Positions 35,941 through 46,680 of a stretch of 64,000 bases of DNA are shown in pieces; position 1 is the first letter of the stretch; each line of letters opens with the position of its first letter. Made by a program: the position numbers and the translations under genes. Origin of the DNA: Cycas panzhihuaensis (Eukaryota > Cycadophyta). The stretch lies in the NCBI GenBank assembly GCA_023213395.1, contig CM041465.1, positions 160,463,741-160,527,740 on the forward strand, written 5' to 3'. The notes beneath the pieces are model-generated. The model was not told the DNA's origin. It saw nothing but the letters and a program-made list of their open reading frames with translations, and searched no databases.

Positions 35941-37484
35941 AAGCCCCTGACATCCCAAGAAGCTATAAAGCATGCAACTTGGAAAAATGCTATGAATGAA
36001 AAGTACCAATCTCTTATCATGAATGGTACATGGGAGCTTGTTGATCTAACACTTGGAAGAAAGATAGTTCAAAACAAATGGGTGTTCAAAAATAAGTACA
36101 GATCAGATGGCACCCTAGAAAAACACAAGGTGAGGTTAGTAGCAAAAGGATTCACGCAAAAAGAAGGCATCAACTACACTGAAAACTTTGCTCCTAAAAC
36201 CAAGTGGCCTACAATCAGAACTCTTATAGCCTTGATTGCTCAATAGGGTTAGAAAATCCACCAACTCGATGTTAATATCACATTTCTTAATGGGGACCTT
36301 AAAGAAGAAATTTATATGGCTTAGTTAGAAGGATACAAGATTGTCAGTCAGAAGCATAAGGTTGCAGGCTCAAAAAGTCCTTGTATGATCTAAAGTAAGC
36401 CCCTCGTACTTGGTTTACTAAGTTGTCTAAAAGAATGAGGTAACTTGGATATGAGGTTTATGACTATCAAGATATTAATACAACATTATTTATCAAGTGC
36501 CAAAATAATAAAGTTACTTACCTCTTAATCTTTATGGATGATATACTAATAACGAGAAATGGTGAATAGGTAATTAGCCAACTGAAGAAGGACCTTGCTA
36601 AAACTTTTGAATTATATGACCTCGGGTTGATGAAATATTACTTGGGAATTGAAGTAACTCAAAATAATGGTAAAATCTTTCTCTCCTAAGAAAAATATGT
36701 GAATGATCTTCTAACAAAGTTTCAGTTGAAAGGTGCTTGACCAATGGATATACTTATAGAACCTAATATTAAACTCTTAGCTGATGGTGATATTAGAGAG
36801 GCAGATGCAATACTTTATAAGCAACTTCTAGGTAGTCTCATATATACTACCAATACAAGGCCAAATATTACATATTATGTTGGTATTATTGCAAGATTCA
36901 TGATAAATCCTAAGCAAAATCATTGGTAAGTTGTAATATGAGTGTTGAAGTACCTAAAGATGACCAACAGATATGGTTTGTTGTATGAACCCAATGTAAA
37001 ATTTAAACTTTATGTATATACAGACTCAGATTTTGCCAGAGATAAAGACATAAGAAGATCTATGTCTATGTATGTAATATTTCTTAGCACAACACCAATA
37101 TCATGGAGATCCAGACAATAGAAGATAGTTGTAGACTCAACTATTGAAGCTTAATATATTACTACTTTTGAGACAAGCAAGGAGGTGATATGGCTTAGAA
37201 AATTATTAAATACATTAAATTCCATCCAAATAAGTTCTACTAGCTTACATGTAGATAATCAATCAATAATTTAAATGGCTAAAAATCATGTATTTCATTA
37301 TTGTACCAAACATATAAGTACGAAAGTCCTCAAGATTAGAGAACTAGTTCATGATGGTATAATTCAACTGGAGTATTGTTCCATAGCAGATCAAGTGGAT
37401 GATAATTTCACCAAACTACTGAAGAAGGTGAAGTTTGAATAGTTCTGAAAGCAACTCAGTCTTAGGGCCTCTATCTCTGACTGA
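35941..37484 (+). pseudogene. Reverse transcriptase and RNase H remnant of Copia C
   Basis: Begins WKNAMNEKYQSLIMNGTWEL near 35980 and continues VRLVAKGFTQKEGINY. The catalytic box near 36533-36545 reads FMDDIL (family YVDD). RNase H is readable as YTDSDFARD near 37020, the WRSRQ block near 37105 and VDNQSII near 37250. Frame changes occur between 36250 and 36740. One Trp codon (after 36250) and many Gln codons are stops. Confidence 0.8.
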
Positions 37485-37516
37485 TTGAAAAAGATGACAA
37501 TAGGACTATCATACTC

Positions 37517-37630
37517 TATCTCATTCGTGAAAACCCCTTGTATGCGCAGAAGGATAAGAGTAAGTCTTTGCTTTATCCCATTTATGAAAACCCCTTATCG
37601 GTGCGAAAGGATAAGGGTTGTATTATTTTG
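37517..37630 (+). repeat. 57-bp tandem duplication downstream of pol in Copia C
   Basis: Two copies, each with GTGAAAACCCCTT or ATGAAAACCCCTT followed by GGATAAG, start at 37517 and 37574. They lie between the end of RNase H and the polypurine tract. They cause a chance 62-codon frame. Confidence 0.75.
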
Positions 37631-37904
37631 GAAAATTGAAACCTATAAAAACCTAAAAGGGCATGGGAGATGACCAAATGGTATATGGAGACTCAGTAGA
37701 TTTCATCTATAAGATTTATTATACCGATTGGCTATCTAGCTTCATTTAAATAGCTGCTTGAGTTAGGTTAGTAGATTAGAAAATCTGCAGTTTTTCTTCC
37801 CCATCTGGGTTTCCCATAAAAGTGTCATAGTAGTTTGCTTTGTAAGAGGCTCAAATGAAGACCTCATAGGATAGAATAAAATAGGATGAAATGACCTTAT
37901 ACCA

Positions 37905-37917
37905 TTAAGGGAGAGAT
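37905..37917 (+). promoter_or_regulatory. Polypurine tract of Copia C
   Basis: TTAAGGGAGAGAT immediately precedes the 3' LTR start TGAAAAGGG. Confidence 0.75.
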
Positions 37918-38213
37918 TGAAAAGGGTTAATGTCACAAGGTCATTACATTAATTAATTATTTCTAAAAAGGGTCTTAAGTAAACTTTAAATTAGATCACT
38001 TAAGTGAAATGCACTTTTATGTGCATTATGTATAATTTCATTTCACCTAACTCTAATGCTCTCTCTCTCAATATAAAAGTAAAAGCTCAACGGAGGTGGC
38101 TCATTCTTACCTCCCTATTTTGTGAGAGCTACTTTCTTTCTCTCAAGCCTCTCTTGCTCCCATGTTTACCTTTGTTTTAGTGCATGGAGATGAAGGATAA
38201 TCCACTCTTTTCA
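37918..38213 (+). repeat. 3' LTR of Copia C (296 bp)
   Basis: Begins TGAAAAGGGTT and ends CTCTTTTCA, giving the terminal inverted repeat TGAAAAG/CTTTTCA. This copy keeps the TG that the 5' LTR has lost. Confidence 0.9.
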
Positions 38214-39082
38214 TGATGGACATAAAAAATAATGAAATATTAAATACACTTTTTGATTTTATAAAAAAAAAAGATTAAAAGCAACTTATAAAATTCTATG
38301 TCTACTCGCTTTTTAACATAAAATCCTAGTCATGTGGGGCCCAATGTGACTTAAAACTGAAGCCCTTCATGGATTTCAAATCCAATTCAAATCTAGTTAA
38401 ATTAGCTTTAAACTTTATAAACGAAAAGATAAAATGTTTTAATAAAAAAATTGTTATCATGAGTCATGTGAATTCCCACAGAAACATGGTAAAATTTTTT
38501 GATCAAAATTGCTTTAAATCGAATTAAGATCACTTCAGCTATGTTTGAGATCAAATAGAGGCTAACACATGATAGATTAGAGGTAGATTTAAGCTTGAAA
38601 GAGTGCTCCATAGCTTCAAAATATGCCACACAATCATATGACTCTTAAGATGAATAATGAGCTAAAAAAAGGGAAAAAACACCTTCATGATGGATCAAAA
38701 GCAACCCTTGGGCACCTACATGGTTGTACGATCCTCCTATAAACAGTTAGGATGTGGATTGAAGTGCACACAAGTAGATTTTAAACCACAATAAATTGGT
38801 TTGAGAGAAAACAAATGTTAAACAAGCTAAAATGATAGAAACGACATGTCATTTAAGTGTGAAATTATAACAAAAGGCCAAAGGACTACTACCAGTTGGT
38901 CAAACAATAAATGTAAGTAACTACATAGTGAATACACCCTATAAAAGTGTTAGACTTATTGGAAACCATTCAAACTAATTGAAAAATATGGAAACAGGGG
39001 TGAACAGGATATTATTATTAATGAACATGCCATCATTTCTCGACTAAACTCACAATAAACTAGATTAAATATACATAACCTA
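38214..39082 (-). other. Leader of Copia D, LTR-proximal part
   Basis: The first five bases are the duplicated target of Copia C. The rest is AT-rich non-coding DNA between the insertion point and the primer site of D. A minus-strand 73-codon frame has no motif. Confidence 0.6.
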
Positions 39083-39094
39083 GCTTTGATATCA
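39083..39094 (-). promoter_or_regulatory. Primer-binding site of Copia D
   Basis: GCTTTGATATCA is the reverse complement of TGATATCAAAGC, two transitions from the tRNA-Met consensus, immediately inside the 5' LTR. Confidence 0.8.
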
Positions 39095-39483
39095 TATTAA
39101 ATTTATCAACATCATCATATAATAAATGTGCATTCAAATATAAAAATAAAAAAGTAGGATATATGAGAAAACACACTGCAAATGTATACGAATACTTAGA
39201 AATAGCACGATAGGTAAATTGGTTACACTGTACATATAGATTTCAGTAAAACTTTTGCATATATCATAAGTCCATTTTCAAATGGGGAGGATTGTGCTTA
39301 ATTTATAAACCAATGATGCTTGAATACGAATAATATGGTTGGCCAACTTAACAACAAAGGAGGTAGACCTGACCATAATACAAATTACAATTTAATTTAC
39401 AATGGTGGTCTCCCTCTATGATACAACAGGTATATAATACATGTAAAATATAATACAATGGGGCATTGTTAGATGTTCTAACA
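39095..39483 (-). repeat. 5' LTR of Copia D (389 bp)
   Basis: Runs from TATTAAATTTATCAAC to AGATGTTCTAACA and matches 24756-25153. It is followed by the ATCCA duplication at 39484. Confidence 0.9.
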
Positions 39484-39538
39484 ATCCAAAAGTGCAAAGT
39501 TAAGGGAGAATATTCTCTAGAATATTATTGATCCATTT

Positions 39539-40639
39539 TCAGATCTTTAATATCATAATACTCTTAAAATGCCTTGTTTTTCATGTTTATAACCTTCATT
39601 TAATAGAAAAATACCTTAAAATGCTTAAAAAATGCAAAAGAAAGGAGAGCAACCAAGTGTAACCAACTACAACTAAGTGCAACCGAGTGGCCAACAAGTG
39701 CAACCACGTGGTCTATAAGTGCAACTAAGCGCAATTGAGTGGTCTATAAGTGCAACAAAGTGCAACCACATAGTTTGCAAGTGCAACCAAGTACAACTGC
39801 AGGTGAAACCCTACGGACTATAGGTGTAACCCTGTGGACTATAGAAAACGGAAAAATAAAAAAACGACAGCATTTTTGATCGGGAAAACGAAGTCCATTT
39901 TGCACGAAATTTTAGAAGAATATTTTGGTGTGTGTCCTCTACGTAATAAAAGAGAAAAACCCATTAATTAAATGGATTTAAGTGGGTTTTCTTTAACCAT
40001 TTGGAATCTATTGAAGAACTAAAAAATAAAAAACTTGTTGAGGAAGAAAACACGCATTGTAGGGTTTTAAAACAACAATATTTCTTCACGGAGGATATGG
40101 GAGGACACCCAACAACCATAGACGCAGTATGAGGAGCAAGATTCGAGGAAAGTTTGTCCAAAATTACTTTCTAAAGAGAAAGAATGGCTCCAAGACGAAA
40201 TTTCTACATAGGAGAGAAAAAGTGACAGAAGTGCAATGGAACAACACCTAAATCTAATCATGGGGGCAGTGAAGGAGCCCAAGAAGGTGTAGTTGCAGCC
40301 AAGGGAGAACAAAAATAGCCACAGCAATCCAAGAAAGAGACGTCAGCAGAATTCTTCACCAAGAAAAGGGATTTCTTTTGGTTTCGGTAACAAAAACTAC
40401 ATGCATACTTCATTGGCATTGGGTTAAAGAATATATAGCAGCCCGCAAAGTACCCAATACTAATTTCTTCTCTCCCAACTTACTGTAGCAGTCTTTTGCA
40501 TGCTTAAAAGAGTACAAACATAAGGAATTTTGTAAGAAAACTTTTAGATATCTTTAAATTAATGTAATATTATTGTAAATTTGTTATGGATTTGTTTCAA
40601 TTAGATTAAGTCTTTACTTTTCCATTCAAATTCAGATCA
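39539..40639 (+). repeat. 5' LTR of the Gypsy element (1101 bp)
   Basis: Starts TGATCCATTTTCAG and ends TTCAGATCA, giving terminal inverted repeats TGATC/GATCA. It contains an AAGTGCAACC minisatellite. Minus-strand frames of 65-86 codons recur in both LTR copies simply because the LTR is duplicated. Confidence 0.9.
39655..39845 (+). repeat. AAGTGCAAC(C/T) minisatellite in the 5' LTR
   Basis: The core AAGTGCAACC recurs about ten times, arranged in longer units of roughly 21 or 31 bases that include GAGTGGTCTAT. The array in the 3' LTR (45498-45640) is shorter and has a different unit order. Confidence 0.75.
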
Positions 40640-40645
40640 AATATT

Positions 40646-40657
40646 TAGTATCAAAGC
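40646..40657 (+). promoter_or_regulatory. Primer-binding site of the Gypsy element
   Basis: TAGTATCAAAGC is two G-to-A changes from the tRNA-Met primer consensus and lies six bases after the LTR. Confidence 0.7.
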
Positions 40658-40826
40658 TAGTTTTCTTGAAATCCTTGGGAATTTAGGGATTGTTAAAGAG
40701 AAAAGAAAATAAAAACCCTCTTGTTTTAAGTTGTGAAAAGTTTTTATGAAAACTAAATTTTAATATTTGTTGACCGGTGAACCTTTAACTGAACCACTTG
40801 AGAAAGAATGTAGACAGTGGAGGAAG

Positions 40827-42420
40827 ATGGCTAAGCCTGAGCAAAAGATGGAGGAAAGGTTTGTGAAGATAGAGCAAAACCTCAACAGACTAACCCAGCT
40901 TGTGGCGCAACTAGTCTCTCAATAAATTGTAACTTCTTCTTCAATAGCCAAAGGCATAAAGAAGAAAGAAGATGAACCAATGAAAGAGGAAACAAATGAA
41001 GAGATGGTAGAAGACCAATAAGAAGAGGAAGAAGATGACAATCTAGTGGTAATAACACATCCATTCAAGGTAGAGGCAAAACTTGAACTGCCTATCTATG
41101 ATAGAACTTTAGATGCCGAAAGGTTAGATGGTTGGTTGGACTAACTAGAAATATATTTTTCCATTTATGGGTATAAAAACAAACAGAAAATTATTTTTGC
41201 TAGGTTAAAATTGTCTAAGCATGCATTAGTTTGGTGGAATGTATATCTTAAATCTCATAATGTAAATGAAATTACTTTGCAATAATTTAAAATCCTCATA
41301 AAGAAGCAATTCTATCCTATTGGGTATGAAGAGCAACAGAGGATTAAATTGTAATATTACTGACAAGAAAGAGGCCAAAATGTCTAAGACTATACAATAG
41401 AATTTCAAAAGCAAGTTGTTGTGTTGGGCATCTCTTTACTGGGTAAAGACATCATGCTGAAGTATATTGGAGGGCTTCACCAACATATTCAGTAAGAACT
41501 TCAACTGTTTAAAGTTAAATCACTCGATGAAGCTAGCAAGAAGGCGACTGCCATAGAAGAAAGGAACAAGAAGGTTTTTGCTAAGAGGAAAAGGTTTGCA
41601 CCTTAAGAAGGTAGCAACAAACCTGCCTAAGGAAAGAGGTTTCTAAGTAAAGTTGGACAACAACCCATTGGGGGTTTTGGAAAGAAGAAACAAGCTAATA
41701 CCACCTAAATCAAAGTCACTTGTACTCATTACAAGCGAGTAGATCACAGCATAGAAGATTGTTGGTTCCTACACCCAAAGAAACAACCCAAGAATAAGGG
41801 AAAAGGTAAAGCTAAAACGGAAGGTAAAGCTTTACTTAACTCTGTGGGTGATGAAAATGTTTGCAGCATTGAAGGAACCAATGAGAAGTTGATGCTCATG
41901 GCTAATACGGAGCCTAAAAATAACCATCAATAAGTTGATCTAGAGATTAGAGAGGAGCTCTTCATGGTAATAATCCAAGTGAAGCAAAGTATGGTTGATG
42001 CCATCTTTGATGGAGGAAGCCAAAAGAATTTAATCTCAGAAGCATTGGTAAAGAAACTGGGATTAAAAATGCATGCACATCTAAAACCATATTCTCTTAG
42101 ATGGCTACAAAAGGATTCAGAGTTGCAGGTTACTCACCAATGTAAGTTTAAATTTGCAATATCTGAAAAGTTCATTGATGAAGTTGAATGTGAGGTAGTC
42201 CCTTTGGATGTTTGTTAAGTTGTATTTGGCAGTCCATATCTCTATGATAGAGATGGAGTTCATCATAGGAGTCTGAGAAAGATTTGACTCATCAAGGATG
42301 AGAAATCATATCTGATCAATGCATCAAACCCACAAAAGAAGATCTCTCTCATATCTTCCCAATAAGCGAAAAGATTGATTAATGCTTGTAGAAAGTTTGT
42401 GCTACTGATGATAAAGTAAA
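40827..42420 (+). pseudogene. Gypsy gag and protease portion of the gag-pol frame
   Basis: The ATG at 40827 (MAKPEQKMEERFVKIEQNLN) starts a coiled-coil-like N-terminus, followed by an acidic segment and the gag core (AERLDGWLD, then HALVWWNVYLK). The zinc knuckle at 41721-41763 reads CTHYKRVDHSIEDC; the second Cys is Tyr. The protease motif near 42003 reads IFDGGSQKNLISEALVKKLG, keeping the catalytic Asp and Gly. The frame (frame 3) has no shift but about fifteen stops, all explicable as CAA, CAG or CGA changed by C-to-T. Gag would package RNA and protease would cut the polyprotein. Confidence 0.88.
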
Positions 42421-43850
42421 AGGTTGAAGAAAAAGAGCAAGCAGAGTCCTCAATACAAGCATTGGATAGGAAGCAAGTGCAATAGATTGAAATCCTAAGG
42501 AATGGGTATAATGACGTATTCCAAGAGCCAAAAGGGCTGCCCCCTAAAAGGGAAATTGAACATGAAATCCAGCTAGTTACTGATTTACCTTTGCCAAATC
42601 TTAGTCTCTACCAAAACTTAGTTTTGGAGAATGAAGAGATTAAGAGGCAGATTCAAGAACTCTTGGAATAAGAAGTGATGAAACCAAGTTATTCCCCATG
42701 TGGTTCACCTATTATTTTGGTGCCAAAGAAAGATGGGGGATCGAGAATGTGTATTGACTACCGGGCTTTGAACAAGATCACCATAAAGAATCAATATCCC
42801 TTACCACGAATAGATGACTTGTTGGACTAGCTGCAGTCAACAAGATATTTTAGCAAATTTGACCTGAAATCAGGCTACCATTAGGTTCGAATCTGAGAGG
42901 AGGATACTTGGAAGATAGCCTTCAAATCAAAGCAAGGGTTGTTTGAATGGTTGGTAATGTCATTTGGTCTATGCAATGCACCTGCCACCTTCATGAGGTT
43001 GATGAATAAGGTATTAAGACCCTTCATTAATGACTTTGTAATTGTTTATCTAGATGATATTCTGATTTTTAATCATACTTGGGAGGAGTACCTCCAACAT
43101 GTCGAGCAAGTGCTCAAAGTTCTCCAAGAGCAGCAGTTGAAACTCAATCTAAAGAAGTACGAGTTTGGAAAGTAATCTCTCGTCTTCTTAGGTTTCGTGG
43201 TTGGAGGAGGAGAATTGAAGATTGACCCAGCAAAGATTAAAGTCATTCTCAATTGGCCCACACCCAAGACAAGCATAGAGGTAAGAAGTTTCATTGGTGT
43301 ATGTCAATATTTGAGAAAATTTATTTTCAGATTCTCTCAAATTGCAGTACCCCTTCATGCATTAATGAGAGGACATGCAAAGTTTCATTAGGAGAATGAA
43401 CAAGAAAAAGCTTTTAAGCTTTTGAAGTAGAAAATTTATAAGGCACCAGTGTTAGCTTTAGCCTCATTGAAGAAACCATTTGAATTGGAGACTGATGCTT
43501 TAGGCTATGCCATGGGAGCAGTGTTAAAGCAAGAAGGAAGACCGATAGCATACCATTCAGAGACATTTAATGGAGCTATCATAAACTACCCAACTTACGA
43601 TAAGGAGCTCTATGCATTGCACCAAACAGTGAAGCATTGGAGACCATATTTGTTGGAAAAAGAAGTGGTCATCCACACCGACCACAAGCCTTTGTAATTC
43701 TTACAAACTCAATCCAAATTGCAATAGGCTAGGCACATGAAGTGGATGTCCTATTTGCAGTAGTTTCACATTGTAGTTAAGTACAAGAAAAGAATGACAA
43801 ATAAAATTGCAGACTTGTTGTCAAGACCTCCTCAACAGCAAGGTATTTCT
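42421..43850 (+). pseudogene. Gypsy reverse transcriptase and RNase H portion
   Basis: Same frame 3 as gag. Blocks in order: [20 protein letters not shown] near 42720, [42 protein letters not shown], and the catalytic VYLDDILIF at about 43044-43070 with both Asp present. The thumb follows (INWPTPKT-like, 43250). RNase H starts with ELETDALGYAMGAVLKQEGR (DALG for the usual DASG) and reaches HTDHKPL near 43675-43695. Interrupting stops are at former Gln or Arg codons. Trp codons are unmutated. Confidence 0.9.
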
Positions 43851-45359
43851 CGTTTGTTGGTAGCTATGCAATGTCAACCTTTCTTCCATGATGAATATAT
43901 TGATTTATACTTAAAAGATGAGGCATTCAAGCCTATCTTTGAGCAGCTATAACAAAGAAAAGTAGTTGCTGATTTCCAGCTAAAAGATAGCCTTCTTTTC
44001 AAGTAAGACAAGCTTTATATTCCAAAGCATGCAGATCGAATGAAGTGGGTAAGAGAAGCTGACACCTCTCGAGTTGCAGGACACTTTGGAGTGGGAAAGA
44101 CATTGCTGAACTTGTAGCGATATATGTATTGGCCAAATATACAACAAGATGTGACTACGACAGTACGAGGTTGTACATTATATAGCACATCAAAGCCAGC
44201 TAATAGGAAGTTTGGATTGTACATTCCACTTCCTATTCCATCACGATCATGGGAGAGTATCTCCATGGATTTCCTCAAAGGACTACCATGAACCAAAAAT
44301 GGTATGGATTATTTGTTTGTAGTTATTGATCGGTTCAGTAAAATGGTGATGTTGATTCCCGGTAGAAAGACACATACAGGAGAAGACATAGCTAGATTAT
44401 TTTTCCAACATGTTTGGAAGCATTTTGGACTTCTTAACTCAATCATTTCTAGTCGAGACAACATATTTCTAAGTCATTTTTGGCAAACACTTTGGGGAAT
44501 GATGGATATAAAGCTAAATATGAGCATGGTTTTTCATCTTCAAACAGATGACTAGACTGAAATTGTTAATAGGACATTGGTAAAGTTGTTACGAGGATAT
44601 AATGCCAAGCATCCTAAGACTTGGGATGAAAGTCTCCCATACTTACAATTTGCCTTCAGTAGAGCTATCCATAGCTCAAACCAGAAATCACCATTTGAGG
44701 TATGTTTGGGATTTCTTCCTACAAGTCCTTTTAATCTAGAATTTTCTACTCAACTTTCTGCAAGAAATGGAAAGGAGGAAGAAGGAGATGAAAAGGCACA
44801 AAGATTCTTGGAAAGAATAAAAAAAATCCTTCAATAGGTTGAAAAGCAGCTTCAAAAATCTCAACAGAGATACAAATAGAGGCATGATGCATATAGAACC
44901 AGCTATTTCTTTAAGGAAAGAGATAGAGTTTGGTTGCACCTCAGTAAAAAAAACTTGTAAGGTGAAGGCAAAAAGCTAAAGCCTATACGTTATGGTTCTT
45001 TTTCAATCTTGAAGAAAATTGAGGAAAATGCTTTCCAGCTTAAACTTCTAGAATTCATGAAGATGTATTCCATAGTGAATGTTGAAAATCTAAATATGTT
45101 CAAGCCATCCATGTTGGATGAAGATGAAGATGAAGTTCCACTCTTACCAAATCCAGAGGAGTTACGAATAGAGAAAGATGAACCAATGCAAAATGATTAC
45201 ATTCTTCAAAGGAAGCAGGCCAAGACTCGAAGAGGTATAATTGAGTCCTTCAGAATTAGAAAAAAAAGGACAAGTACCCAGCAAGGCAAAATGGTACAAT
45301 AGGGAGATAGGAAAAATCAAATTCCCTTATCTACAACTAAAAAGTTCGTGAGGCCATGA
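43851..45359 (+). pseudogene. Gypsy integrase portion and C-terminus
   Basis: Still in frame 3. The zinc-binding region near 44030-44190 is decayed. The first catalytic Asp is in SMDFLKGLP (44265). The second block reads SSRDNIFLSHFWQTLWG near 44447-44500, where SDRD is expected, so the catalytic Asp is replaced by Ser. The third block reads LQTDD-stop-TEIVNRTL, keeping Glu, with a stop in place of Gln. The tail (45009-45302) is a charged, chromodomain-free C-terminus as far as I can see. The frame closes before the polypurine tract at 45370. Confidence 0.88.
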
Positions 45360-45364
45360 ACTCC

Positions 45365-45380
45365 TAAAAAAGGGGAGTTC
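45365..45380 (+). promoter_or_regulatory. Polypurine tract of the Gypsy element
   Basis: TAAAAAAGGGGAGTTC ends at the 3' LTR start TGATTCATTT. Confidence 0.75.
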
Positions 45381-46358
45381 TGATTCATTTTTGGATCTTT
45401 AATATCATAATACTGTTAAAATGCCTTATTTTTCATATTTATAACTTTCATTTAATAGAAAATTTCCTTCAAATGCTTAAAAAATGCAAAAAAAATAAGT
45501 GCAACCAACTATAACTAAGTGCAACTAGGTGGCCTACAAGTGTAACTAAGTGCAACCGGATCGTCTACAAGTGCAACTAAGTGCAATTGAGTGGTCCACA
45601 AGTGCAACAAAGTGCAACCATGTAGTTTGCAAGTGCAACCCTACGGACTACAGAAAATAGAAAACAGGAAAATAGAAAAATAGCAACATTTTTTACGGAG
45701 AATATTTTAGCACGTATCCTGTACATGATAAAAGAGAAAAACCCATTAATTAAATAGATTTAAGTGGGTTTTCTTTAACCATTTGGAATCCGTTGAAGAA
45801 CTAAAAAATAAAAAATTTGTTGAGGAAGAAAACACGGATTGTAGGGTTTTAAAAGAATGATATTTCTTCACAGAGGATATGGGAAGACGCCCAACAGCCA
45901 TAGACACAGTACGAGGAGTAAGATTTGAGGAAAGTTTATCCAAAATAACTTTTCGAAGAGAAAGAACGGCTCCAAGACAGAATTTCTGCGTAAGAGAGAA
46001 AAAGTGACAGAAGTGCAACAGAACAACACACAAATCTGATCATGGGGGTAGTGAAGGAGCCCAAGAAGGTGTAGTTGCAGTCGAGGGAGAACAAAAATAG
46101 CCGTAGCAGTCCAAGAAAGAAACACCAACGGAATTCTTTACTATGAAAAGGAATTTCTTTTGGTTTTGGTAACCAAAACTCTATGCATACTTCATTGGCA
46201 TTGGGTTAAAGAACATGCAGCAGCCCGCAAAGCGCCAAACACTCATTTCTTCTCTGCCAACTTGCTGTAGTAGTCCTTTGCATGCTTAAAAAGCACAAAC
46301 ATAAGGAATTTTATAAAAAAAAATTTAGATATCTTCAAATTAATGTAATACTATTATA
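45381..46358 (+). repeat. 3' LTR of the Gypsy element, truncated
   Basis: Aligns with the 5' LTR from its first base to about 46358 (AATGTAATACTATTATA), then similarity stops, about 75 bases before the expected GATCA end. The DNA to its right is unrelated, so the end was lost by deletion or by a later join. Confidence 0.85.
45498..45640 (+). repeat. AAGTGCAAC(C/T) minisatellite in the 3' LTR
   Basis: The same family of units as in the 5' LTR with fewer copies. Copy-number change in the array accounts for part of the LTR length difference. Confidence 0.7.
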
Positions 46359-46680
46359 AAGAAAGAAAATTATATAACTATATAACTAACAAAGAAATTT
46401 TTGATGAAATGAGAAAGTTATAAGGCTATAACTTGAAGAAAAATAAAATAAAACCTATTTTAAGCAAGGTATGTAGACCACATAAGGGAAAAACATCTAG
46501 AATAAAGTAGAATGATGACTAAGTTTACCCTAGTATTCCCTTTTATAGGGGCATTTTAATGGTTGTCCAACTTTTTACATACTAAGGTTAGTCAAGATTG
46601 GGGGCAAGTCATCATAGTAACATTTTTCTTCTCTAGAACTAAGATTGTACTTATTTGACCCCACGGTCTAAACTCACAAT
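46359..46680. other. Unclassified DNA before the LINE remnant
   Basis: No domain was recognised. It may be the decayed endonuclease-to-RT linker of the LINE that follows. Confidence 0.35.

Larger units (their letters stand above)
30621..38213 (+). mobile_element. Copia retrotransposon C (complete structure, 7.6 kb)
   Basis: LTRs at 30621-30918 and 37918-38213, primer site, leader, gag, protease, integrase, reverse transcriptase, RNase H and polypurine tract are all present in order on the plus strand. The flanking 5-mers are TAATG (30616-30620) and TGATG (38214-38218), a target duplication with one transition. It lies inside the leader of Copia D in opposite orientation, so it is younger than D. 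Stops and at least two frame changes disable it. Confidence 0.92.
24756..39483 (-). mobile_element. Copia retrotransposon D (minus strand), interrupted by Copia C
   Basis: Two LTRs (24756-25153 and 39095-39483) are similar throughout. A perfect 5-bp target duplication ATCCA flanks them (24751-24755 and 39484-39488). Inside, on the minus strand, lie the primer site, a long leader, gag, protease, integrase, reverse transcriptase, RNase H and polypurine tract. The leader holds the plus-strand Copia C (30621-38213). Without that insert, D is about 7.1 kb. Every domain carries stops. Confidence 0.9.
39539..46358 (+). mobile_element. Ty3/Gypsy retrotransposon with 1.1-kb LTRs
   Basis: 5' LTR (39539-40639), primer site, one long gag-pol frame (40827-45359), purine tract and a 3' LTR that ends prematurely at about 46358. 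It lies 50 bases from the end of Copia D. Because the 3' LTR is truncated, no target duplication can be checked. Confidence 0.9.

Noticed and set aside
39964-40327. Minus-strand frames repeated at 45746-46128 with similar protein sequence
   Set aside because: They lie in the two LTRs of the Gypsy element and match only because LTRs are duplicates. They are antisense to the element and differ in length.
40827-45359. An alternative genetic code in which TAA/TAG encode Gln
   Set aside because: Stops also occur as TGA where Arg is expected. Catalytic residues are lost too, and the same type of decay affects several element families. C-to-T decay of silenced elements explains it.
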